Assembly (NCBI GenBank): GCA_041670885.1
Contig: JBAXYJ010000010.1
Location: forward strand, 1 to 24,941
DNA: 24,941 nt
Reading direction: 5' to 3'
From: JAJBWD01 sp041670885
GTDB taxonomy: Bacteria > Bacillota > Clostridia > Clostridiales > Clostridiaceae
Below the pieces are notes generated by a model that was not told the origin of the DNA, ran no database searches, and was given only the letters and a program-made list of their open reading frames with translations. Numbering within the stretch: position 1 is the stretch's first letter; the number at the start of each line of letters is the position of its first letter. Shown here one piece after another: positions 17,793 to 24,454 of this stretch. The translations under genes and the position numbers were made by a program.

Positions 17793-18413
17793 ATGTTTGT
17801 AAAAAGTCTAATGATGGAAAAGGAGTCTTTGATCACAGTATCTCCAAATGACAATGTTAGAAAGGCATTAGACATAATAAAGAAGAGCAATCTTCTTTCT
17901 GTGCCGGTAGTTTGTGAAGATAAGTTCTATGGTTCTATATCAAAAGATAAAATATACGAGTATTATTTCGAGGAGTGCCCGGATAGAGTAAGCTACATGG
18001 AGGATTTCACGGTTGAAAAGGTGATGAAAACTGATGTGCCTGAAATATTCCCTATGGCTCAGGTAGAAGAGGCTGCAAATTTCTTAGTTACGAACATGAC
18101 GCCATTTATAGCAGTTGTAGACAGAGATAACAAATTTCATGGCATACTCACACATAAAGCAATATTTAATGAATTTACTGAAATTTTGGGACTTAATAAA
18201 GGGAAAAGACTTTCAGTAATTGCCTATGACATAAAGGGACAGATATCAAAACTTTCCAAGATAATATCAGAAGAGGGCGGCGATATAATAAGCTTTGCTG
18301 TAATTGATCCTAAAGTAAAGACTGATGTGAAGGAAATAGTAGTAAGGGTAAGAGCTGATAATTTTGATGCTGTTGTAGAAAAGGTTAAGGAAGCAGGCTT
18401 TAGAGTAAACTAA
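17793..18413 (+). CDS. CBS-CBS-ACT domain protein (AcuB-like)
   Basis: This 206-residue soluble protein has two CBS motifs (about 1-57 and 72-130; typical ends FYGSISKDKI and FHGILTHKAI) that usually bind adenosyl nucleotides, then an ACT-type domain (about 138-206, RLSVIAYDIKGQISKLSKII) that usually binds amino acids or other small ligands. The domain order matches AcuB-like proteins, but the acuA/acuC context is absent. AAGGAGG lies directly before the ATG and the gap to the ZnuA-like gene is 11 bases, so the two are co-transcribed. The effector and target are unknown. A small G/C hairpin after the stop (18415-18430) has no T tract and is a weak terminator at best. Confidence 0.85.
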   Translation: MFVKSLMMEKESLITVSPNDNVRKALDIIKKSNLLSVPVVCEDKFYGSISKDKIYEYYFEECPDRVSYMEDFTVEKVMKTDVPEIFPMAQVEEAANFLVTNMTPFIAVVDRDNKFHGILTHKAIFNEFTEILGLNKGKRLSVIAYDIKGQISKLSKIISEEGGDIISFAVIDPKVKTDVKEIVVRVRADNFDAVVEKVKEAGFRVN

Positions 18414-18458
18414 GCAGGGGAGCAGCCCCCTCTTAGCCTATAGGGAGAAAATAAACTC

Positions 18459-18487
18459 TTGCTTTTATGGAAAAAATATAATATAAT
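18459..18487 (+). promoter_or_regulatory. Probable promoter of tRNA-Trp
   Basis: TTGCTT (18459-18464), a 17-base spacer and a perfect TATAAT (18482-18487) place the start about 6 bases before the tRNA. Confidence 0.6.
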
Positions 18488-18499
18488 AAATTTTGTCTT

Positions 18500-18574
18500 A
18501 GGGGTATAGCTCAATTGGCAGAGTAGCGGTCTCCAAAACCGTTGGTTCGGGTTCAAGTCCTGGTACCCCTGCCA
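18500..18574 (+). tRNA. tRNA-Trp (anticodon CCA), CCA end encoded
   Basis: Cloverleaf: acceptor AGGGGTA with TACCCCT, discriminator G and genomic CCA. The D arm is GCTC/GAGT, the anticodon stem GCGGT/ACCGT holds the loop CTCCAAA (anticodon CCA), and the T arm TCGGG/CCTGG has loop TTCAAGT. All stems pair, with a few G-U pairs. It is a single-gene transcription unit with its own promoter and a terminator 4 bases downstream. Confidence 0.97.
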
Positions 18575-18577
18575 TAT

Positions 18578-18614
18578 AAAAGCTCACAACTGTAATGGTT
18601 TGTGAGCTTTTTTT
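18578..18614 (+). terminator. tRNA-Trp terminator; left copy of a 35-bp direct repeat
   Basis: AAAGCTCACAA (18579-18589) pairs with TTGTGAGCTTT (18600-18610), followed by more T residues. Positions 18578-18612 match 20141-20175 at 34 of 35 bases, loop included, so the element is duplicated around the ferredoxin/PadR cassette. Confidence 0.9.
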
Positions 18615-18791
18615 ATGCTGTCATCATTCATTACCTTATCATTATGCGTTCTAATCAATTTTATAGATTACAAGTAAATACTTTATTAAGCATAGTAAAA
18701 GTTTCTACTGCATTTTGTAACTGAATTTATTAATAAACTTTGCATCTTTAGACGAATATTAGTTATTATTATAATATTTTCATTTATACTA

Positions 18792-18820
18792 TTGTAATAC
18801 TAAAATTTATGTGCTAATAT
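18792..18820 (+). promoter_or_regulatory. Candidate extended -10 promoter of the ferredoxin/PadR cassette
   Basis: TTGTAA (18792-18797), 17 bases, then TAATAT (18815-18820) preceded by TGC. The rest of 18615-18791 is AT-rich and shows no gene. Confidence 0.5.
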
Positions 18821-18848
18821 ATCTTTAAGATATATATCTAAAAGATAT
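18819..18848. promoter_or_regulatory. Two abutting 15-bp palindromes, probable PadR operator
   Basis: ATATCTTTAAGATAT (18819-18833) is followed without a gap by ATATCTAAAAGATAT (18834-18848); they differ at two central bases. The pair covers the end of the -10 box and the likely start of transcription and ends 18 bases before the first start codon. This is an ideal place for a dimeric repressor, and the second gene of the cassette encodes a PadR-type one. Confidence 0.65.
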
Positions 18849-18866
18849 TAAAAAGAGGGTAGAATT

Positions 18867-19586
18867 GTGAAAAGACAAAATATTAGAAAGTTGATATTAA
18901 TAATTGCACTGTTACTATTTCCATTAACCATATATTACATCTCACCAGAGTTAATTATTCTGGGGGCAATGGACGGAATAGTCAACGGAAGTTTCATTGT
19001 ATTTCTTGTAATGTTGTTGGGTTCAATTTTTTTTGGAAGATTATTCTGTGGGTATTTATGTCCTGCAGGCGGATTACAGGAATGTGCCATGCTTATAAGC
19101 GGTAAGAGTCCTAAACAGGGATGGAAAAATAATATTAAGTATGTAATTTGGCTGGTATGGATAACAATTATAATTATTTGCTTTATATTTAGAAAACAAA
19201 AACTAACGGTAGACTTTTTCTATATGACTACTAATGGAGTTTCTATAGCAAATATAAGTGATTATTTTATATATTATTCAGTAATACTACTGATCTTAAT
19301 TCCATGTATATTTGGTAAGAGAATCTTCTGCCATTATTTTTGCTATATGGCACCATTTATGGTCCTGGGAAGTAAAATAGGAAAACTGCTGCATATTAAA
19401 AGGCTTAGGTTATCTGCAGATAAAAGTGCATGTATAAACTGCCATATGTGTGATAAAAGCTGTCCCATGAGCCTTAATGTAGCAGAAAAGGTTCAAATGG
19501 GAAAGATGGATGATAATGAATGTATATTATGCGGAGCATGCATTGATAACTGTCCTAAAAAGGTAATTACTTATAAAGTGAAATAA
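18867..19586 (+). CDS. NapH/NosR-like polyferredoxin membrane protein (Fer4_5 family)
   Basis: This 239-residue integral-membrane electron-transfer protein has about four hydrophobic helices (about 8-26, 41-58, 91-108, 131-150). Each helix pair is followed by a conserved cysteine motif, FCGYLCP at 60-66 and FCHYFC at 154-159. Two C-terminal 4Fe-4S ferredoxin motifs follow (Cys189/192/195/199 and Cys219/222/225/229). The pattern is that of the NapH, NosR and CcoG-like group, which pass electrons across or along the membrane. No nap, nos or cco genes are present, so the partner is unknown. The start is a GTG with AGAGGG upstream. It is first in a two-gene operon with padR, behind a tandem palindrome. 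Confidence 0.88.
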   Translation: MKRQNIRKLILIIALLLFPLTIYYISPELIILGAMDGIVNGSFIVFLVMLLGSIFFGRLFCGYLCPAGGLQECAMLISGKSPKQGWKNNIKYVIWLVWITIIIICFIFRKQKLTVDFFYMTTNGVSIANISDYFIYYSVILLILIPCIFGKRIFCHYFCYMAPFMVLGSKIGKLLHIKRLRLSADKSACINCHMCDKSCPMSLNVAEKVQMGKMDDNECILCGACIDNCPKKVITYKVK

Positions 19587-19600
19587 AGGAGAAAATAAAA

Positions 19601-20158
19601 GTGAAAAAAACGAGGTATGTTTTACTTGGATTACTTCAGGAGGAAAACTTAAGCGGATATGAACTAAAAAAGATTATAGACAAACGGATGTCTTTCTTTT
19701 GGCAGGAAAGTTATGGCCAGATATATCCTGAACTTAATCAAATGGCAGAGGAAGGTTTGGTTGAGATTTCTGCTGCTCTATCAGAAGGAAATATAAAGCG
19801 TGAAAAAGTGAGCTACAAAATAACTCTGCAGGGTGAAAAAGAGTTTAAAAAGTGGATGGAAAAAGAAAATGAAAAAGATTCCGTAAGATCCGAATTCCTT
19901 TTAAAGATGTTTTTGTCAACTCCTAAAAATATTGAGGAAATGCGAAGACATATAATTAGATTTAAAGAACAGTCAGAAGAAAAACTGAAGTTGTTTAATT
20001 TATTCGAATCGGAATTAAATCAAATAGTAGAAGTTCATAACAATCATAGGCAGATCCTCCAGGTATTAAACTTAGGGATTCGTCAGGCAAAATTATATAT
20101 TGACTGGAGTGAGGAAACTTTAATAGATATGGAAAAGAAAAAAAGCTTACAACTGTAA
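19601..20158 (+). CDS. PadR-family transcriptional regulator
   Basis: This 185-residue DNA-binding protein has an N-terminal winged helix (about 1-80; TRYVLLGLLQEENLSGYELKK is the family hallmark start) and a C-terminal helical dimerisation domain (about 90-180; PadR subfamily with the Vir_act_alpha_C-type tail). PadR proteins usually repress an adjacent membrane or detoxification gene and often themselves. GTG start, AAGGAG about 9 bases upstream, 14 bases after the ferredoxin gene. Oddly, the last codons (SLQL and stop) are encoded inside the 35-bp repeat that also forms the terminator, which suggests that the C-terminus was created or altered by recombination. The inducer is unknown. Confidence 0.92.
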   Translation: MKKTRYVLLGLLQEENLSGYELKKIIDKRMSFFWQESYGQIYPELNQMAEEGLVEISAALSEGNIKREKVSYKITLQGEKEFKKWMEKENEKDSVRSEFLLKMFLSTPKNIEEMRRHIIRFKEQSEEKLKLFNLFESELNQIVEVHNNHRQILQVLNLGIRQAKLYIDWSEETLIDMEKKKSLQL

Positions 20159-20175
20159 TGGTTTGTGAGCTTTTT
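20141..20175 (+). repeat. Right copy of the 35-bp direct repeat; terminator of the PadR cassette
   Basis: It is identical to 18578-18612 except for T instead of C at 20148, which keeps a G-U pair in the stem. It starts inside padR (the stop codon TAA is at 20156-20158) and ends in TTTTT. The two copies lie 1,563 bp apart and enclose both cassette genes and their promoter. Confidence 0.9.
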
Positions 20176-20352
20176 ATTTATGGCGGAATACTATAAATAC
20201 AAAATCGTCTTGAAGTAAAGGCTGGATTCTGCATCAATCCCGTCATAACCATTGGCAATAATTGCACCCTTTATTGCAAAATTTACTATGTAAACCCTTA
20301 CTGAAAAACATTAAAATGTATACTATAATTTGTAAAGTATGTTTATTATAAT

Positions 20353-20380
20353 GTTACATAGCATATATTTACAGTATAAT
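20353..20380 (+). promoter_or_regulatory. Candidate promoter of aconitase-icd
   Basis: GTTACA (20353-20358), 16 bases, then a perfect TATAAT (20375-20380). AGCATA-type hexamers recur around it. Transcription from here would give a leader of about 290 bases. The region 20176-20350 before it holds no gene that I can support. Confidence 0.35.
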
Positions 20381-20386
20381 AGCATA

Positions 20387-20676
20387 CAATTATCAAAATA
20401 CAGCATATAAAGGCTAAAAAGAAACTAAGCGAAACGATAGAACTTTTCTGCCTCTGTAATGGTGGTAAAGATACATTAACTTGAAACAAAGTTAGAAGAA
20501 CTGCATTTATTAATTCATCAGAAACGCTGTGAGAGGTGAAAGTTGATGATAAGTGTTAAGATATATTTTTTATATATTTTTTATAAAGATGTTCAACGGT
20601 TTATTTATGCCCTTTAGCAGAAATGTTAAGGGGTAGTTTTATTGTAAATAAAAAAATGAAAATTAGGAGGAATGAA
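20387..20676 (+). other. Long untranslated leader of aconitase, possibly a structured RNA
   Basis: Between the candidate promoter and the aconitase start lie about 290 bases without an ORF. The part 20421-20560 is less AT-rich. It contains the hairpin TAACTT/AAGTTA (20477-20482 with 20489-20494, GAAACA loop) and possible pairings AGCG (20428-20431) with CGCT (20525-20528) and CCTCT (20451-20455) with AGAGG (20532-20536); the last two would form a pseudoknot. A poly-T-rich stretch follows at 20561-20590. It does not match any riboswitch consensus I know. Confidence 0.4.
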
Positions 20677-22608
20677 ATGTCAGGGACAATTACCGAAAAA
20701 ATTTTGAAGGAGCATATTGCAGAAGGTATACCTGAAGCGGGGAAGGAAGTGTCTATCAAAATTGACCATACACTAACTCAGGATGCCACCGGAACAATGG
20801 CTTATCTGCAATTTCAGGCTATTGGCATAGAACGTGTAAGAACAGAGCTTAGTGTAAGCTTTGTGGATCACAACACCCTTCAGACTGACTTTAAAAATCC
20901 TGATGATCACCGCTATCTGCAGTCAGTAGCTGCTAAGCATGGGATTTACTTCTCAAGACCTGGAAATGGCATTTGCCATCAGCTTTTCCTGGAGAGATTT
21001 GCCCGTCCCGGAAAGACATTAATTGGATCTGACAGTCATACACCAACTGCAGGCGGAATTGGCTGTTTTGCACTTGGAGCAGGTGGTCTGGACGTGGCTG
21101 TTTCAATGGCAGGTGTTACCTTTAAAGTAAAATATCCTAAGGTTGTGGGCGTTCATCTTTCCGGAAAGCTTCAGGATTGGGTTTCTGCAAAGGATGTAAT
21201 TTTAGAGGTGCTGCGCCGCATAAATGTTAATGGGGGAGTAGGAAAGGTACTGGAGTATTGTGGACCTGGTGTTAAAAATTTAAGTGTTCCCGATCGTGCT
21301 ACCATTACAAATATGGGAACGGAAACAGGATGTACCACCAGCATTTTCCCAAGTGATGAAGTTACAAGAAAATTCTTAAAGGCTCAGAGAAGAGAAGATG
21401 CCTGGGTAGAAATTGTACCTGATGAGGATGCACAGTATGATGAAGTTATGGAAATTAATCTGGATGAGGTAGTGCCAATGGCAGCTCTGCCTCACAGCCC
21501 GGGCAAGGTTAAGACAGTAGCTGAGTTAGCTGGATTAAAGGCTGATCAGGTAGCAATAGGCTCCTGCACAAATTCATCTTTAAGAGACCTTATGATTGTA
21601 GCAAAAATCATGGAAGGCAAAACAGTTTCAGAGAATCTGCATATGACAATCAGTGCCGGTTCCAGGCAGGTTACAGAGCATCTTATTGAAAGCGGGGATA
21701 TGAAACATCTTGTTAAAGCCGGTGCCAGAATGCTTGAAAATACCTGCGGACCATGTATTGGAATGGGAGCTGCTCCCTGCTCCAAGGGCGTTTCTGTAAG
21801 AACCTTTAATAGAAACTTTGAGGGAAGAAGCGGGACAAAAGATGCAGAAGTTTACTTAGTAAGTCCTGAAACTGCAGCAGCTACAGCAATTACAGGAGTA
21901 CTCACTGATCCAAGAACTCTTGGAAAGTGTCCTAAATTTGAAATGCCGAAGGAGTTTATAATCAATGATAATATGATTATTAAGCCTCTGCCTGCTGAAA
22001 AGGCAGCGAGAGTTCAGGTTCAGTATGGCCCGAATATTGCACCTCTGCCTGATTTCCGAACCTTACCTGATGTACTTTTAGGAGAAGCACTTATAAAGCT
22101 TCAGGATAATATAACTACTGACCATATAATGCCGGCAGGTGCAAAAATACTTCCGCTCCGAAGCAATGTGCCTGAAATATCAAAGCATGTTTTTGAAGCA
22201 GTGGACAGTAATTTCTACAGCCGTGCAAAGGAAAAAAATGGCGGATTTATTATAGCCGGTGACAATTACGGACAGGGTTCAAGCCGTGAGCATGCAGCCC
22301 TTGCACCGAAATACCTGGGAGTTAAAGCAGTTATAGTAAAATCCTTTGCCAGGATTCACCTTGCTAATCTTATTAACTTTGGAATTGTTCCATTGACCTT
22401 TAAGAACCCGGCAGATTACGAAAAGATTGAAGCGGGTGATACACTTACAGTTACTATCGGCAATTTAAAGGGCAGAGTTATATTAAAGAATATTACAAAA
22501 AATATAGAGATTGAAGTTACTGATACACTTTCAGAATCTGATGCAGAAATCCTGAAGATGGGCGGAAAATTATCCTGGATTAAGAGCAAAATCAAATATA
22601 GAAATTAA
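20677..22608 (+). CDS. acn: Aconitate hydratase (aconitase)
   Basis: This 643-residue iron-sulfur hydro-lyase interconverts citrate and isocitrate through cis-aconitate in the cytoplasm. The 4Fe-4S ligands are visible as Cys297 (GSCTNSS), Cys357 and Cys360 (NTCGPCIG). The C-terminal swivel domain carries DNITTDHIMPAG and the active-site GDNYGQGSSREHAAL. The size and arrangement fit the shorter bacterial aconitase group (about 640-660 residues) rather than the roughly 900-residue AcnA. I start at the ATG at 20677, with AGGAGG 6 bases upstream, because the in-frame ATG at 20623 has no ribosome site and adds an unconserved lysine-rich tail. icd follows after 20 bases, so the two form an operon leading to 2-oxoglutarate. 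Confidence 0.95.
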   Translation: MSGTITEKILKEHIAEGIPEAGKEVSIKIDHTLTQDATGTMAYLQFQAIGIERVRTELSVSFVDHNTLQTDFKNPDDHRYLQSVAAKHGIYFSRPGNGICHQLFLERFARPGKTLIGSDSHTPTAGGIGCFALGAGGLDVAVSMAGVTFKVKYPKVVGVHLSGKLQDWVSAKDVILEVLRRINVNGGVGKVLEYCGPGVKNLSVPDRATITNMGTETGCTTSIFPSDEVTRKFLKAQRREDAWVEIVPDEDAQYDEVMEINLDEVVPMAALPHSPGKVKTVAELAGLKADQVAIGSCTNSSLRDLMIVAKIMEGKTVSENLHMTISAGSRQVTEHLIESGDMKHLVKAGARMLENTCGPCIGMGAAPCSKGVSVRTFNRNFEGRSGTKDAEVYLVSPETAAATAITGVLTDPRTLGKCPKFEMPKEFIINDNMIIKPLPAEKAARVQVQYGPNIAPLPDFRTLPDVLLGEALIKLQDNITTDHIMPAGAKILPLRSNVPEISKHVFEAVDSNFYSRAKEKNGGFIIAGDNYGQGSSREHAALAPKYLGVKAVIVKSFARIHLANLINFGIVPLTFKNPADYEKIEAGDTLTVTIGNLKGRVILKNITKNIEIEVTDTLSESDAEILKMGGKLSWIKSKIKYRN

Positions 22609-22628
22609 TAATTTAGAGGGGATAAATT

Positions 22629-23858
22629 ATGAAGATTAAGATGACAGTTCCACTGGTAGAAATGGATGGAGATGAAATGACCCGTATCCTGTGGAAAATG
22701 ATAAAGTATACACTTCTTTTACCTTATATAGATCTGAAAACTGAGTACTATGACCTGGGAATTAAAGAAAGAGACAATACTGACGATCAGATTACCAATG
22801 ATGCTGCTAATGCAATTGAAAAGTACGGAGTTGGTGTAAAATGTGCAACAATTACGCCTAATGCAGAAAGAGTTAAGGAATATAATTTAAAAAAAATGTA
22901 TAAAAGCCCTAACGGAACAATAAGATCTATCCTTGATGGTACTGTTTTCCGTGAGCCAATTATAGTAAATACAATTAAACCATATGTGAAGACATGGGAA
23001 AAGCCTATAGTAATTGCAAGACATGCATATGGAGATATTTATAAGGACGTCGAATATAAAGCAGAGGGACCGGGAAAAGCAGAACTTGTATTTACTGATA
23101 ATGAGGGCAGGGAGATTTCCAGGCAGTGCATTCATGAATTTAAGAGCAAGGGCGTAGTAATGGCAATGCATAACCTAGACAAGTCAATTGAAAGTTTTGC
23201 TAAGTCCTGTTTCAGCTATGCTCTAAACAAGAAGATTGGCCTCTGGTTCTCTGCAAAAGACACCATTTCTAAAACTTATGATGCTGATTTTAGAGATATA
23301 TTCAATGAAGTATATCATAAAGAGTATGATGGTGAATCCTATGCTCAAAAATTTGAGAAAGCTGGCATAACGTATTTCTATACATTAATTGATGATGTAG
23401 TTGCCCGCATTATAAAATCGGAAGGCGGAATGCTCTGGGCATGTAAAAACTATGATGGCGATGTTATGTCTGATTTAGTTGCTTCTGCTTTTGGAAGTCT
23501 TGCAATGATGACATCGGTACTTGTTTCCCCAAATGGATGCTATGAATATGAAGCCTCACATGGAACAGTACAGAAACACTACTATAAACATCTTATGGGA
23601 GAAAAAACATCAACAAATCCTATGGCTACAATCTTTGCATGGACCGGAGCCCTTAGAAAACGCGGAGAGCTTGATGAAAATTCAGAGCTTGCAGGCTTTG
23701 CTGATAAGCTTGAAACTGCATGTATAAAAACCATCGACCGGGGAATTATCACAAAAGATTTGGAGGCCTTATCAGAAGCTCCTGATAAAAACGTTGTTAA
23801 TTCTGAGGAGTGGCTGCATTATACTTCCAGGTATCTTGAAGAATTGCTTGCAAAGTAG
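22629..23858 (+). CDS. icd: NADP-dependent isocitrate dehydrogenase, eukaryote-like dimeric type
   Basis: This 409-residue enzyme oxidatively decarboxylates isocitrate to 2-oxoglutarate. It belongs to the subfamily that contains animal IDH1/IDH2, not the E. coli Icd type: VEMDGDEMTRI, GVKCATITPN, the SPNGTIRSIL loop with Arg99, and FRE with Arg108 align with human IDH. Arg131 in ARHAYGD matches human Arg132, and the metal-binding region WACKNYDGDVMSD is intact. In the cofactor motif HGTVQKHY (311-318) a Lys stands at the NADP phosphate-contacting Arg position, next to a conserved His, so NADP is likely. GAGGGG lies 8 bases before the ATG. It is co-transcribed with aconitase. In an anaerobe this pair mainly supplies glutamate carbon. 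Confidence 0.95.
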   Translation: MKIKMTVPLVEMDGDEMTRILWKMIKYTLLLPYIDLKTEYYDLGIKERDNTDDQITNDAANAIEKYGVGVKCATITPNAERVKEYNLKKMYKSPNGTIRSILDGTVFREPIIVNTIKPYVKTWEKPIVIARHAYGDIYKDVEYKAEGPGKAELVFTDNEGREISRQCIHEFKSKGVVMAMHNLDKSIESFAKSCFSYALNKKIGLWFSAKDTISKTYDADFRDIFNEVYHKEYDGESYAQKFEKAGITYFYTLIDDVVARIIKSEGGMLWACKNYDGDVMSDLVASAFGSLAMMTSVLVSPNGCYEYEASHGTVQKHYYKHLMGEKTSTNPMATIFAWTGALRKRGELDENSELAGFADKLETACIKTIDRGIITKDLEALSEAPDKNVVNSEEWLHYTSRYLEELLAK

Positions 23859-23865
23859 TGAACTC

Positions 23866-23920
23866 GCTTAGCTAAAGCTAAGCACCGGGTCTTCAGATGG
23901 GGACTCTGCCCCACCTGAAG
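23866..23920. repeat. Composite double-hairpin element after icd
   Basis: The first hairpin is GCTTAGCT/AGCTAAGC (23866-23873 with 23876-23883). The second is CTTCAG-A-TGGGG (23891-23102 region: 23891-23902) with CCCCA-C-CTGAAG (23109-region: 23909-23920) around ACTCTG. No T tract follows, so it is a poor terminator. Similar back-to-back palindromes occur as dispersed intergenic repeats in clostridial genomes; only one copy lies in this window. Confidence 0.6.
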
Positions 23921-23972
23921 CAAAATAGAGGATCACTAACTTAAAGAAGTGGGCGTCTTGAAATTTTGATAA

Positions 23973-24083
23973 AAAGAATTACATGCCAGCGGTGATTTAA
24001 CCATCATTGGAGGTGCATCTGGAGTAATACCGGCTGCTGCCTCCGTTTTAAAGGGACCTGGTAAATTTAAGCAGATGATATAA
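23973..24083 (+). pseudogene. Remnant of an unidentified gene, no start codon
   Basis: Between two in-frame stops there are 36 open codons with no usable start and no ribosome site. The peptide (SGDLTIIGGASGVIPAAASV, then LKGPGKFKQMI) is rich in Gly, Ala and hydrophobic residues and looks protein-like, unlike random AT-rich DNA. It could be the C-terminal end of a transporter or of a nucleotide- or substrate-binding domain; I do not recognise the family. Its place just before citD suggests that a larger gene of the citrate cluster was deleted here. Confidence 0.4.
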
Positions 24084-24154
24084 GTTTGCAGAATAGAAAG
24101 CAATAGAGCCTTTGAAATTTAGTGATTGCCTATATTAATTTGGAGGTGCAGGAA

Positions 24155-24454
24155 ATGAAATTTATCAAAAATGCGGCAGCTGGAACCTTGGAATCTAACG
24201 ACATTATGGTAATGGTTGCAGCAAATGATGATGGTGGTATTAAAATTGAACTGGAAAGCATTGTGGAAAAACAATTTGGAAGGCAGATCAGAAAGGTTAT
24301 CAAAGAAACCCTGGAAAAGCTTCAGATAGATAATGTTAAAATAATTGCTAAAGACAGGGGGGCGCTTGACTGTACAATAAAGTCAAGAGTTGCCTGTGCA
24401 GTTTACAGGGCCTGCGAAATAGAAGGAGACTATGATTGGGAGGTGCTGGGTTAA
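24155..24454 (+). CDS. citD: Citrate lyase acyl-carrier (gamma) subunit
   Basis: This 99-residue acyl carrier of the citrate lyase complex carries the phosphoribosyl-dephospho-CoA prosthetic group, normally on Ser14. Here Ser14 is in AAAGTLESNDIMV, exactly the family context. I use the ATG at 24155 because GGAGG lies 8 bases upstream; an in-frame upstream start would add 11 unconserved residues. The stop overlaps the citE start by one base (TAATG), so translation is coupled. No promoter close by is convincing, so it may be read through from icd or from a promoter in the 296-base gap. Confidence 0.95.
   Translation: MKFIKNAAAGTLESNDIMVMVAANDDGGIKIELESIVEKQFGRQIRKVIKETLEKLQIDNVKIIAKDRGALDCTIKSRVACAVYRACEIEGDYDWEVLG

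Noticed and set aside
20454..20463. Third copy of CTGTAATGGT, the loop of the 35-bp repeat, in the aconitase leader
   Set aside because: Only ten bases match and the flanking stem is absent, so chance is likely.
20556..20566. Extra PadR half-site (TTAAGATATAT) before aconitase
   Set aside because: It is not a palindrome and lies in very AT-rich DNA, where such matches are frequent.
24112..24138. Promoter directly before citD (TTGAAA and TATTAA)
   Set aside because: The spacer is only 15 bases and the start would fall inside the ribosome site.
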